A stretch of 64,000 nt of DNA from positions 2,430,501-2,494,500 of the forward strand of contig OY756958.1 in the NCBI GenBank assembly GCA_963580455.1. Direction: 5' to 3'. A model generated the notes under the pieces. The model saw only the letters and a program-made list of their open reading frames with translations, was not told the DNA's origin and did not search any database. This document shows positions 32,800 through 44,804 of this stretch, piece after piece (within the stretch, counting starts at the first letter, position 1; the number at the start of each line of letters is the position of its first letter). The stretch comes from Euonymus europaeus. Taxonomy: Eukaryota; Streptophyta; Magnoliopsida; Celastrales; Celastraceae. A program made the position numbers and the translations under genes.

Positions 32800-35700
32800 T
32801 ATTTTTCTGGGCTCAAGTAGGTAGTTGCTCAAACAAAGTCCTGTGGATCTGATGTAATAGAAGTAAAAGCTTGTGTCTATGGAGAAGAGAGATAGGTTTA
32901 ATGTATGTAGAAGTAGTGTTAGCTATGGATTGATTAGATTCTTTGCACCCAAAAAATGTAGGGATTTAGGACATACATTCTCTCTTTTTGGTGCCTCAGT
33001 TTTTCTCGACCTAATCCTCGTGCATGACAGATGGTCCATAAATCCAATAATTGAGAGACTACAAAGTACAAACCCAACCAAAGCCATCAAAAAGTTTTTT
33101 GGATGAATTATTTGTCCAAACTATATATATGTATGCACTCGTTGCTTCAAAATTTTTGAGTGGTTGTGCCTTACAATATTAACCTTTTTATTGATACATC
33201 TTTTTCACTACAAAAGTCATTTTTCTGGTTCAATGGTCTCTACTCTCTAGTAAGTTCTGGAAAATAACTAGGGTTTACAATTACCATTTAAAACAAATTC
33301 AGACTAAGTTTATTATACATAAAATTTGAAATCATAATTACCCGAGTCTTATTTCAAAATCTTGGGATGGATGAGTCTACGAGAAAATCAACTGGAAGTC
33401 ACTACGTGTATTTGATTGGTGACAAATACGCATCTTCGATTTGAAAACACTTCTTACAATAGATATTAATTAATTTTAAGGTGAATTAGGATTAAATTGA
33501 ACATATGTTTACATTTTTAAAGGCTATTGCATCTTTAACGCTGTATAAGATCGAATAATATTACGTGTGTGCTCGTGTTCATGAAGCAAGTGATCTCCAA
33601 TAATCTGCTGGATTAATTAGAAGAAGACAAATAAATATTCTACCTAAACCTCGGGTGGCTAAGATAAGATGTCCTATGTTCTTTCAATCATCTTAAGTTA
33701 AAAAAAGATTATATTTTTAATTTATAAAGTTAAACATCATTGACATTACGCTTCCCTTTTCCCATTAACCAAAACACTTTACTTTATTATTAGTATTTTG
33801 AGAAGAAAACACTTTACTTTATCTAATTATATCATTTATGTGATGATTAATACACTGTAATCCTCGCGGTACGTCCATGAATATTATTCTTTCTTCAATA
33901 AAGAAAGAAAGAGAGAATGTGAATCTCAATGTTCAATGAACTAAGTAATCAACGATCTTTATATATACTTGGGTGCATTCATACAAAAATGTGAGAATAC
34001 TTGTGACATAACCTCTCATCTAAGTAGAGTATCTACTTTTTAAAACAATCCAAAATGAAGAGACGCAACTATTAAGACTTTGTCTCACATCAGATTGATA
34101 ATAACTTAACCGAGTGACATATAAGTAAGGATATAGCTCCTCTCACACAACCAATACGTTTTACGGGCCCAAAAACCAATGATAACGGTCCAAGAGATCA
34201 AAGCCTTGTGGGAGGCCTTTGCCCAAAGCGGACAATATTGGTTTGCAGTGTTTGGAACACTCAATTATGATAAACTCTCATGTTTTAATTATTTAGAACA
34301 ACAAAATGGGGATTAATTCTCTCGTAAAGCAAGCCTCCACGATTATCTATCTTAATCACGGGGTATATAGATATATATCTTTAGATTAAATTTAGATATA
34401 TATTATATGGACATATTCTCCACAACCCCTCTTAAAATATCATGAGAAAAAACTGTTGGCTTCATAAAAGGAATTTGAATTTATTAATAAGGTTGGTGCA
34501 TGACAATGAATGAGAATTTTTCTTATAAAGTAAGAGGGGAATTTGGTTTTTTTGAGGGGAATAAAATCAAAGTTAATTGAGAGTGATTTATTGTCGTCTA
34601 TCATTAGGGTTTTATGCCCAACTTTGTTTAGAAATATGTTGATATTGAGAATAAAGTTGTAGAGATTAGGAATAATTGTAGGATGAATTCCCTGATAAGA
34701 GCACTTACAATGATGCATTTTTAATGGGTCATTAGTAACTTTTGTTATCCCGTTTAATGGGGCACAGGGAAAAAATGTTTTTAAACCGCGTGTCAATTTG
34801 TTGTCCCAAATTTATTGAGCCAAATATGGGGGCATTGAGTTCTCAATATTGAGCCCCATCTCCACTATACTAAAAATTAAATCAGCAATTTTACACCATT
34901 GTATTGTATCAACACAGATGACATTTCGTTTTCGTTTTCATTTTCATCCCAGTCATATCAATAAAACACATTTCCCAAAAAATTATGTTGTTCTGAACAA
35001 AATTTCACCACAATGGTTGCTCTAAACTGTTTAACTATATATTCAATAAAAATATAATTCCAAGATGAGCTTGAAGCTTACGATATATAGCAGCCATTCT
35101 AGAGTGTTTAACTTTTAAGGAAATAATTGACAGATGTTCTTTTTTGGTTGTTATCTTGCTAGACATTACTTACCACATGGTGTACGAAATGTAAGGATTT
35201 GTTCCATTTTGGATTAGGACTGGAAATAATGTTGACACTATATATATATATATATATAATCTGTTTGTTTTCTATTTTCATTTTTCGAAAAACAGAAAAT
35301 AATCGCAAAAACATGTTTGATTGTCCATTTTAGAAAGTACGAGATAGAAAAAAAATGATGTTTTCAGTTGAAACCGAGAACATGGAAAACAAGTAATCTA
35401 TGAACGAATAACTCGGCTCTTAAATTTAGGCCCAGCAAAGAATGGGATTGTTCTCACTGATAATGGGCCTACCCATTCAAAAGCACTTGAAATTATGTGG
35501 CCCATCAGGCCCAAAATAAGCAGACGAAAACAGAAGTAGAACGGAAAGGAAATCAGATGATGTTGCTCGAGGCTGGCATGCCCTACTGGTAAGAAACATT
35601 GCTTTGTAGAGCTTTTTTCAAACAGAGAAGGACCCCAAGGCGCATCTAGTGTAAATGTATGATAGTACCCTCCCGCGATACTGACCGGAATTCGATTATC

Positions 35701-36267
35701 CTGATGCAAAATAGGCAAGATGAGGAATATAACCCACAATTCCATCTCTAATCAGACATCTGGCATAATGTATCAACAGATGGAATTGGATGTTATAAAT
35801 CCAATGTATCCAGCGGATTCCGCTCTGGGAATTTGAAGATCAACTTAACATGCAGTGAGTGATTTCTTTAAAGTATAGTAAGGTAAGGAAAAACAAGTGA
35901 CAAAAAAAGCAAAAAAACCCTAAAATTTGAAATAATTGAACCCAGTTCAAGCCTAGAACCTTAAACTTAACATGCAATGACTCCTAAACCCTATAGAAAC
36001 AAAATAAAAAAAAACCTGAAATTTGAAACAATTGAACTCAATTCAAGCTTAGAACCCTAAACTTGCTCCCTTCTTCATAGGATTTCAAGTTTACCATTGA
36101 ACTCACTAATAGCCTCTTCAACAAATCCAATGCCTACTCGCATGCTGCAAGAATTTAACATTCCAAGGATATGATAAGGAAAAGAGGATAACTGAAACAA
36201 ATTCAAGATTAGAACAAAATCTACCATATAAGAATATCACAATCTAAAAAACGAGGATTCCCGCTAA
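32800..36267. other. Long gene-free region
   Basis: No supported gene. Observed: a 17-bp direct repeat AAAACACTTTACTTTAT at 33771-33787 and 33806-33822; a less AT-rich block at about 34070-34250 ending in CCAAAGCGGACAATATT, a word I associate with common plant non-coding repeats; MITE-like ends near 34695 and 34850; a (TA)n run at about 35239-35260; and a minus-strand open frame at 35398-35745 with an RCC1-like word (VSIAGGYYHTFTLD) that may be a decayed exon. Confidence 0.4.
35930..36065 (+). repeat. Diverged tandem duplication, unit about 90 bp
   Basis: AATTTGAAATAATTGAACCC with AAGCCTAGAACCTTAAACTT is followed by AATTTGAAACAATTGAACTC with AAGCTTAGAACCCTAAACTT. Non-coding, function unknown. 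Confidence 0.65.
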
Positions 36268-36341
36268 GCATCCATGGCTGAATGGTTAAAGCGCCCAACT
36301 TATAATTGGCGAATTCGTAGGTTTGATTCCTACTGGAGGCA
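36268..36341 (+). tRNA. Plastid-derived trnI(CAU)-like sequence, anticodon now UAU
   Basis: 74 bases that closely match the chloroplast trnI-CAU gene from memory of that gene: GCATCCATGGCTGAATGG at the 5' end, AAAGCGCCC, then the anticodon stem-loop and GGCGAATTCGTAGG. The flanks (GCTAA before, CACACCAATGG after) also look plastid, so this is a small nuclear insertion of plastid DNA. Changes from the plastid form as I recall it: the anticodon loop reads CTTATAA, making the anticodon UAU instead of CAU; two changes in the T arm; and GGAGGC instead of GGATGC, which breaks one acceptor pair. The plastid tRNA needs lysidine to read AUA, whereas UAU would read it directly. Expression is doubtful because nuclear signals are not evident. 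Confidence 0.75.
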
Positions 36342-36610
36342 CACCAATGGAGAGGTTTAAGGGATAAAAATCTTAAACAAGTCACTCACCCTGGATTGGA
36401 TGATCTTAATCAGAGCATTATAGTTATCACAATATGTATCTTAACATATCACAATTCACAACTCTACTCCCTAAAGTTCAAAACATATCAAAAGATTCAA
36501 GATAAAACTTCAATTCAACAAAATTAGCCATAAAAACTGAAAAACACTCTTCCTTGTAGGGCTCAATATTACACTACCATTCAGAAGTCTCAAAATCCCC
36601 CGTCTTTGCT

Positions 36611-37174
36611 TCATAGCTCATCCTCCATCCTTAGATACTCACCAATGTCGCCTTGATGTAAGACCACAATCCCATTAGGCTCCATCTTCCTGCATTCCTG
36701 CGTCCCTTTCGCCGCAATCCCAAACCCCAAGGGAACATCAGACATTGAAAACACTACAACTCCATCACCAGCCACAATACTCTCAGTGACCCTCCCCAAT
36801 TCCTTCTTCAACACGTGATTCCCGTACAAAAACGACATATCCGATTTGGGTTTCAACCAAATCTTGTGTTTAGCATTGGCAGCTAATAAATCGAGGGCCT
36901 GAACTGTCAGGTGGAAGTTACCTGCGTGCGTGAATTTGCCAATACAGGTGCCCAAAGAGACGAGGTTGGATCGAGCTACGTTAGTGGCTCGTTTGACCAG
37001 AGAATCGCTCACATAGTATACGCGGTTCTTGTGGAGGCGGAAGCAGTAGCGGCCAGGATTCGGGTCAGGTCCCTCGTGCGATGGATTCTCCACAATATTT
37101 TTGAGATTGTTACCGGTGAACTTCATAATCTTCTCGAAAACTGTAGTCGTTTCGGCTTCATCGAGAGGTCTCAT
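36611..37174 (-). CDS. NIP7: 60S ribosome biogenesis factor NIP7
   Basis: Intronless, 187 residues, usual family length about 180. The start is the ATG at 37172-37174 (MRPLDEAETTTVFEKIMKFT), which matches the family start; an upstream in-frame ATG at 37228 would add 18 residues not typical of it. The N-terminal alpha/beta domain has FRLHKNRVYYVSDSLVKRA and LVSLGTCIGKFTHAGNFHLT. The C-terminal PUA domain (about residues 95-180) has HKIWLKPKSDMSFLYGNHVL and DVPLGFGIAAKGTQECR and binds RNA. NIP7 acts in the nucleolus and nucleus in 27S pre-rRNA processing and 60S assembly. Site II hexamers lie upstream (37270-37348). A broken copy is fused to PWWP gene sequence at 55.7-56.4 kb. Confidence 0.96.
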   Translation of the reverse strand: MRPLDEAETTTVFEKIMKFTGNNLKNIVENPSHEGPDPNPGRYCFRLHKNRVYYVSDSLVKRATNVARSNLVSLGTCIGKFTHAGNFHLTVQALDLLAANAKHKIWLKPKSDMSFLYGNHVLKKELGRVTESIVAGDGVVVFSMSDVPLGFGIAAKGTQECRKMEPNGIVVLHQGDIGEYLRMEDEL

Positions 37175-37269
37175 GGTTGATTGATTCGGGAAAGAGGGTT
37201 TTGGGATGCTAGGGTTTTCTATTTTCAAAGAAGACGAAGAGTGCTAAATCGTAGCTTTCGTTTACAATC

Positions 37270-37348
37270 TGGGCTTTTCATGGCCAACCGGCCCAACATA
37301 TTATAGGGTCAATCGCAGGCCGGTCTAAATACTATGACTTATTGGGCT
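37270..37348. promoter_or_regulatory. Site II hexamers upstream of NIP7
   Basis: TGGGCT at 37270-37275, GGCCCA at 37290-37295 and TGGGCT at 37343-37348, within 175 bp of the start codon of the minus-strand NIP7 gene. Same class of motif as before eS21. TCP control is inferred. Confidence 0.65.
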
Positions 37349-37499
37349 CTAGGTCCACCAAAAAACTTGTTTTAATTTCAGTCATTAAACAGTCATTTTA
37401 AAGTAACTACAAGAACGAAGCACTGATTTCACACAATTTTGGCAACTTTGATTTCAGAATCGCACAGATTTCTCCATATCCTTCTTCCCTAAAATGACA

Positions 37500-39030
37500 T
37501 TCACCGGATTCTTCGTTTTTATTCTATTTAGTTATTCAATTCAGTGACATTGAAAAAATATCTCCAACGAGCCACAACTACTCAAAATCTCAGGCCATTA
37601 AAAGAACGAAGGTGAGATTTCGTCTCATTTTGGCAAATTTGATTTTGGAATCGCATAGTTTCTCCATTTTCTTATTCGTTTCAGTTACATTTACAGATTG
37701 TTCACCATTCTTCTCTCGTTACTCATTCCAGTGACTTTAAAACTACATCTTCAAAGACCCATAGATCTTCAATTTAGGTATGTCTTCAAATCACTTTCGA
37801 AATGTGTTTAGATGTCACTATTTTTCCTTGTTTTACTATTAAGATCTACAAAATGAAATGAGATAACACTAGTTTGACAAATTTTCAAGTTACAATTTAC
37901 ATTGGGGATTTAATTGCATTTTGGAACCCTAATTTGATATGAAATTGCAATGTAAACTGATATAATTTCTTCTATGTCTCTGTTAATTTATTCTGTCCCA
38001 TGTATATTCAAAATTTTCGAATGTCACTAGAATAAAAAATCTCAAGTCCTTGTGACCTATGTACAAGTAATATTTGAATGTCACTATTTTTTTGAAATTG
38101 ATTCATTGAGATTTAAGTTGGTTAATGTTTAAAAAATAGGTATGATCGACCCTCATTACGGACCGTTGTTTAACATTGAATGTAATGAGTATACACATTC
38201 TATATCAATTACTGTTTTATATGAGTTTGTTAGTGACATATTTCAGTGTTCTCATATTTATTTACTTATATCAATCAATCCTATTCTCTAGTTCTTCACA
38301 TTTAGTCAATGTCACTAACATATTTGTCAATGTCACTGTCTATGTTGTGACATTGCATATGTATCCTCATTTTTACAATGTCACTAACATATATACGTTT
38401 TTTATATTGACTAAAATTCACTATTCAAAATAGGTCACTGAATCTATTCTCTGTTTGTGCTCAATTTCCAATGTCACTAACTTTTGATTCATTTTTCTAT
38501 TTACTTGTGAATGATAAAAAACAAAAATGTAAAAAAAACAAAAAGGAAAAAGTGCACGATCAATATCGCTGAAATTTTGCAGACAATAATCAAGGACATC
38601 AATCAACTGCCATTGACCAAACAACACAAAGAAGTGCTAAAAAAAACACCGTTCTAGCATTTGATTGAATCAATATTAACTTCAAAACTGGACTTACAAA
38701 GTTGCAAGAAAAATGATGCTGAAATTATGAAGATCATTCAATGCTTCAACCCCAAAAGTGAGAAGTTCAAAGGACATACACTTGGGTGGAACTACATCCA
38801 ATATGTCCAAGTTATTAACAAGATGATAACTTTCAACTGGTCGGATCACATTTGCAAAACACTGATATCATCAATATGCAAAATGGTCAAAGAATCCTAC
38901 AAGGTTGCAATATGTGTCTTGGTATTGCCAGTAAATAACATACTCTTACTCAGTAATTAAATATCACATAATATTTAAATACTGTAAATTTATAAAATAG
39001 TGACTTTGTTTGAAATAGTGACATACTACT
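37500..39030. repeat. Field of dispersed TGTCACT / AGTGACA motifs
   Basis: At least twelve copies of GTCACT or its complement AGTGAC (or close variants such as GTGACA) lie between about 37540 and 39020. The form AATGTCACTAACAT or close variants appears near 38307, 38380 and 38470, and AATGTCACTA near 38019 and 38080. They are not tandem and occur in both orientations. The origin is unknown; it may be the non-coding part of a transposable element. Confidence 0.6.
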
Positions 39031-39495
39031 AATCTTTGTTACACAATATTGGTTTTGTGAGCACACCGATCATGAAAGAAACGAATCTCTCCAAAATCAA
39101 GCCAACAAAGGTAACTATTGAATACCATATTGATTTTAAAATAGTTTCATTACTGGTATAATATTATTACTGACACAACTCTATATTTCAATATCTTGCA
39201 GGTGCATGAAGGGTTGCTACAATTCACATTTCAAGAGTCACAATTGTTGTCAACTATATTCCCAGTAGAAGACCATGAAGAGGAAGAAGACTAGGAAGAG
39301 GAAGAAGACCAGGAAGAAGAAGAAGAAGAAGAACAGAAAGAGGAAGAAGACAATAAAGATGAAAGCACTGACGAAGACGATGAGGAAGAAAATGAGGACA
39401 AGAAAGATGAAGATGATGGGGACAAAACAGAAGAGGATGAAAAAGCTTCAGCAAAAATAAGAGAAAATGAAGAAAATGCGGATTGTGTCAACTGA
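38661..39495 (+). pseudogene. Transposon-derived coding remnants with acidic tail
   Basis: One open frame (38661-38960) has a non-random composition (SEKFKGHTLGWNYIQYVQVI). About 200 bp further on, a GA-rich stretch (39270-39470) encodes a run of Glu/Asp/Lys, ending at a TGA near 39494. I recall such acidic tails from plant transposon-derived proteins, but no domain is recognised here. Introns may separate the parts. Family not assigned. Confidence 0.3.
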
Positions 39496-39499
39496 GAAG

Positions 39500-41300
39500 A
39501 TGATATAGATAACATGTTCAACCTTGGGATTTCTCCCACGCCAAATGAAAGTATAGAACAATGGCAAAAACGTAATTTCAATGATATTTTATTTTTAAAT
39601 TTTGAATGAAAAAAACGTAATTTAATAAAAAATAATTCAGTTAATTACAAAAAAATCTAAAACTAGACCTAATTACAAATAAGATTTTATAGGTGACCTC
39701 ATGCTTAATAAGTCCTACAAAATAGACTTTGTTACAATTTTGCCCATACCATAGAGGAGATCGGCCCAGTGGTCCTAGTAACTCCTTGGTTCTTAGGCTT
39801 AAAATTTTCCTAGTAAAAAAGCTTTTCCATTTATGGATTCCCAAGAACCACAATGCTACAAAGTTTTGTTTCTCCTGGAAGTAACAATGTTCGAGATGGA
39901 CTTAGGTTAGGAATGAATGTTGTTTACTATTTTATTTTTTGATTTAAAAAACAAAAAAATTATAAATGTGTAATATTTAATATGACGAATTTAACAATAT
40001 TTTATTTAGGTTGGATTTGGTAGAGAGTATGTATGACAGAATATAAGCTGGTGTAAAGAATAATGTCTGAGTATATCTGATAGAATATAAAATATACAAA
40101 CGCTTTACCAAACAGACGTATAGTCTTTCCCCGAATATCCTATATCTACCTTGGAGTTAGCTTTAGAATATTGGAGAAATGTATACATCTCACACAAACA
40201 AAGATAACGCACAAATGACAAATGAGGCTATCACAAATTGACAATGTTGAATTTTTTAATCTAGGATACATTTTATTTATTTTTCATTTGAAAATTTATT
40301 GTGGATTGTGTGTACTACTTTAATTATTGTGAGAGCATCAATTTTTGGTGTTTTATTATATGAAAGAGTTTTATTTGCTATGTTTTTTTTTCTCTCTCTC
40401 TCTTTTGTATGTATTTCATAAATATGTGTTTTTTTATATATTATTTAGGGTATAAATATACTGAAATATAATTAAAAAACAATGACATGCAAGAAACACC
40501 TATGCCATGTTTGGTTGGGGAGAATAAGAGGTGAGCCAAGAGAATGTGCTTTGATAAAAGTCATTTAATTGTTTGGTTCGTATAAAACATGACCCATGAG
40601 CTCATACTCATGCGACATACTCTCCTCATGGGGAGAATAACATATTTTTTAAAATGACGAATTTAACTTTAATTTTAAATTTGTTAATTTATTATAAAGG
40701 GATAATAATATCTTTTATTTATATTACAATTCATTTAAACCAAAATTCATTGTCATTCTCACATTCCATCAAATATACAAAATTTTATTTCTAAACTCAT
40801 TTATCTCTCTCTATTGTCCCTTCTTAATAAACTCATACTCAACTCATTTTAAACTAATTTCCACTTTAAACTATTCTCTCTCTAACCAAACGTGAAGTTA
40901 GGGATTTTCACACGTGAATGATCTAACTCTCACCACCAATAATGAAATTACTTGGCAGTCGTAATTTGTTAAGCAATTCTGTTTTTTATTTGGGTAACAA
41001 TAGGGTCCGTTGAATGGATTATTGATCTATTTATTTGTCTGAATTTAAATTAATTTAAATATAATTAATTAATTTAATTTGAAATTTAAAATTAATATAA
41101 ATTCGGACCCGTAAGTATCGTAGACACTATCCGACCGCACCAATTTGTTGTCACTCCTAATCCGCTGTACACCAATCAGAGAATATTTACATGGATTGTG
41201 TCATTTGTGTGCGGCTTGTCGTTTTCACTGGTTGGATAATGAGGCATGAAGACACAGATAAAACCAATGATTACTCTGCTCATCTAATGATACAGTGATA
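39500..41300. other. Spacer before the alpha-glucosidase gene
   Basis: AT-rich with a MITE (listed). A short unit at about 40020-40125 (TTTGGTAGAGAGTATG left, CTTTACCAAACAGACG right) may be another small inverted-repeat relic. The promoter of the alpha-glucosidase gene lies at the right end. Confidence 0.4.
40505..40895. mobile_element. MITE, about 390 bp
   Basis: CCATGTTTGGTTGGGGAGA on the left resembles the reverse complement of the right end, TTCACGTTTGGTTAGAGAGA. The inner sequence is AT-rich with CTCATACTCA on both sides (about 40599 and 40830). Non-coding. Confidence 0.6.
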
Positions 41301-44300
41301 ATGGATATGGATGGACCATTTCCTTATCAGTCTCTGCTTCTCCTCCTCTGTGTCTCTGTTCTCGCATCAACATTGTACGGTGAACTAGAAACAACTGAAA
41401 AAGCTGCTGGGTATGGCTATAAACTCCAATCCGTCAACGTTGATCACCGCAGCAACTCAGTCGCTGCTGATCTTGGCCTCATCAAGGACTCCTCTGTTTA
41501 CGGTTCTGATATTAAGCAACTCAAATTCTCTGCTTTCTTGGAGACAAAGGACCGTTTAAGAATCAGAATCACAGATTCTAAGAATCAAAGATGGGAGGTC
41601 CCGCAACAGATTATCCCCCGTCAAACCCACTTTTCTTCCCCGGAAGAAAACCTCGGTTCGCCGGAGAAAACCCTTATCCTCTCCAACCCTTTCTCCGATC
41701 TTATTTTCACTCTCCACGACACTGCCCCATTTGGGTTCTCGGTGTCGCGGCTCTCCACCGGAGACGTAATTTTTGACACGTCGCCTGACACCTCAGATAC
41801 CGGAACTTTCCTGGTCTTCAAGGATCAGTACATTCAACTCTCCTCTTCACTACCCAAAAACAGGGCTTCCCTGTACGGGCTAGGGGAGCACACGAAGAGC
41901 TCCTTTATGTTGACTCACCATCAAACGTTGACTCTGTGGAATGCGGACCTGGCAAGTGCGATTTCCGATGTGAATCTTTATGGGTCGCACCCGTTCTACA
42001 TGGATGTCCGGTCGCCTACTGGGACCTCTCACGGTGTTTTGCTGATGAATAGTAATGGAATGGATATAGTGTATGGTGGTGATAGGATAACTTATAAAAT
42101 TATTGGGGGTTTGATTGACTTGTATGTTTTCGCCGGACCGTCGCCGGAAATGGTGATGGAGCAGTACACAGAGCTTATTGGCCGACCTACCCCGATGCCC
42201 TATTGGTCCTTCGGTGAGGTGTCACTTTTAGTTTTTAACTTCTTGATTGCTTTTCGCAGTATTTAAATACTAAAAAATGTGTCTTTTTTCAAGGATTTGA
42301 GTACAATTTTGATTTAGAAATCAAAGCAGAGCAGATATTCATTGAAAAATAGACAGATTCTTATGTTGCAATCAAATCTGGCTCCTTATCCTGATTGGGA
42401 AACGGATCTTTCATTAAACTCACACCTAGACAAATGGATTCGATCCAAATAGGATTTTGTCTATATTGGAATCTCGACAGAGCTGATGGTTTTCTTACTT
42501 TTAATCTGATGTATGGCATAATCTTGGCTGCTTCTTTACAATGTTGGTTCTGCAAGTTTTGTTGGTTGTTCTAGTGTTCCAAAACATTTGATGTGAATAA
42601 AATCAAATTACATTACTGAAACCTTTTTCAAATCTTTGTGAAGGATTTCATCAGTGTCGTTATGGCTACAAAGATGTTTCTGATGTTGAGGCTGTAGTGG
42701 CTGGGTATGCCGGAGCTAAAATCCCTCTTGAAGTTATGTGGACAGATATTGATTACATGGATGCTTATAAAGATTTCACTCTTGATCCTGTCAATTTTCC
42801 GGCAGGGCCGATGAAACGATTTGTCGATAATCTTCACAAAAATGGCCAAAAATACGTGGTTATCCTGGATCCAGGTATGCATTGTGATGTAACAACAAAA
42901 TTGATGTTTTTTTCTTATGCTAGCCATGAGATGTTTAATGGTGCTTTCTCTACAGGTATCAATGTGAATGAAACTTATGGAACTTATATCAGAGGAATGA
43001 AGGCCGATGTATTTCTAAAGCGTGACGGTAAGCCTTACTTGGGAGAGGTTTGGCCTGGAAAAGTTTACTTTCCAGATTTTGCAAATCCAGCAACGGAAAC
43101 ATTTTGGCATGACGAGATCAAACTGTTTCGAGACATTCTTCCGGTTGATGGCCTCTGGCTTGACATGAATGAGATATCCAATTTTGTAGATCCCAGTCCT
43201 ATCAAATATTCTACCCTCGATGATCCTCCTTATAAGATAAACAATTCAGGAGTGCAGCGACCGATAAATAATAAGACAGTTCCAGCAACGGCATTACATT
43301 TTGGGGACATGACAGAGTACAATGTCCATAACATGTATGGATTATTAGAAGCCAAGGCAACTAATGCTGCCTTGATCAAGTTAACAGGTAAAAGACCTTT
43401 TATACTCAGTAGATCTACTTTTGTTAGCTCTGGTAAGTACACAGCGCACTGGACTGGTGATATTGCCTCGACATGGGAAGATTTGGCAAATACAATCCCT
43501 TCCATTCTCAATTCTGGACTCTTCGGCATCCCTATGGTTGGTGCTGATATTTGCGGTTTTTCTCTTGATACAACTGAAGAACTTTGCCGACGTTGGATTC
43601 AGGTATTCGCAACAACATTAAACGAATTTAAATTTGCTTGATTTCCACAGACTTCTCATGAAATTTTGTCCAAATACAGTTGGGAGCTTTCTATCCATTT
43701 GCAAGAGATCACTCTGATAAGAATTCTATACGGCAAGAGCCCTATTTATGGGATTCAGTTGCTGCCAGTGCTCGAAAAATGCTTGGCCTTCGTGTTCGAT
43801 TGCTCCCATACTTCTACACATTAATGTATGAGGCTCACACTAAAGGGACCCCTATTGCAAGACCCCTTTTTTTCTCATTCCCTAAAGATGTCCAAACTTA
43901 CGGAGTCAGTTCACAGTTTCTAATCGGTAAAGGCATGATGGTGTCGCCTGTATTGAAGGCCGGAGCAGTTTCTGTTAATGCATACTTCCCTGCAGGAAAC
44001 TGGTTTAACATATTTAATTACTCAAATTCAGTGATCATTGATTCAGGGAAGATTGTCACACTCGATGCAACAGCCGATCATATAAACGTGCACGTTCGGG
44101 AGGGTAATATATTGGCCTTGCAAGGCAATGCCATGACAACACAAGTTGCTCGAAGTACGCCTTTCCACCTCCTGGTGTTTATCAGTAGCAAAGAACGAAC
44201 TGCTGGAGAAGTTTTCCTGGACAATGGAGAGGACGTGGAGATGGGAGGAAAAAATGGGAGATGGAGCTTTGTGAAGTTTAACGCGGAAATTGTTGGAAGT

Positions 44301-44561
44301 ACTGTTGTTGTAAAATCAGAGGTTGTGAATGGAGCATTTGCTTTGAGTCAGAGATGGATCATAGACCAAGTGACGATTATCGGGTTGAAAAAGCCTCAAA
44401 GATTGAAGGAATGCGAAACAAGCATTGCTATTGGAACTAAGTTACATGATAACTTAGTCACAAAGGCGACCACTGACACTATATCGCAACTTCTAATCAA
44501 GGAAATCTCTGGACTATCAATCCCTGTAGGGAAGGAATTCAAGTTGGAAATGAAATGTTGA
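41301..44561 (+). CDS. Alpha-glucosidase, glycoside hydrolase family 31, secreted
   Basis: Four exons: 41301-42213, 42644-42874, 42956-43602, 43680-44561; 890 residues, as expected for plant GH31 alpha-glucosidases. A signal peptide ([17 protein letters not shown]) directs it to the apoplast or vacuole. The order fits the family: N-terminal beta domain ([35 protein letters not shown]), then the (beta/alpha)8 barrel starting [20 protein letters not shown]. The nucleophile is Asp451 in [13 protein letters not shown] and the acid/base is Asp550 in AHWTGDIA. C-terminal beta domains follow ([23 protein letters not shown]). It hydrolyses terminal alpha-1,4-glucosyl bonds of maltose and starch fragments. 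It resembles the alpha-glucosidase (AGLU1) branch more than the alpha-xylosidase branch ([20 protein letters not shown]). All junctions keep the frame. Confidence 0.95.
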
Positions 44562-44804
44562 TGGCATCGTAATCGTTTGCCTGAAACAAGTACAATAATG
44601 GATTTGCTGGTATGTTTCTCTGCTTTTCAATCAGTCCTGTGCCTGATTTTTATTCCAGAGATCAAATAAAATGCTTCTAATTGACATGTTCGCCTCTAAA
44701 GAGTCTACAAGTGTATACAATTTCTGAAGAACAAAGTTTAGCTATCAAACAAAACTAGATGGCCCTTCTCCTTTTTTTTTTCAATTTCATCTTTACAATT
44801 TACA
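44562..44804. other. Short convergent spacer
   Basis: 3' UTRs of the alpha-glucosidase (+) and the GATL gene (-) meet here. Nothing else is seen. Confidence 0.5.

Noticed and set aside
32873..33106. 77-codon open frame (+)
   Set aside because: Not recognised, isolated in AT-rich spacer, no supporting signals.
34070..34250. Candidate solo LTR or TRIM with CCAAAGCGGACAATATT
   Set aside because: Known-looking word only; no TG/CA borders or target duplication could be fixed.
35398..35745. RCC1-like word VSIAGGYYHTFTLD on the minus strand
   Set aside because: Only one short match and no second repeat or exon; mentioned in the region entry but not called as a gene.
39291..39581. Ser-rich open frame on the minus strand
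   Set aside because: Antisense of the GA-rich acidic tract; composition explained by the repeat.
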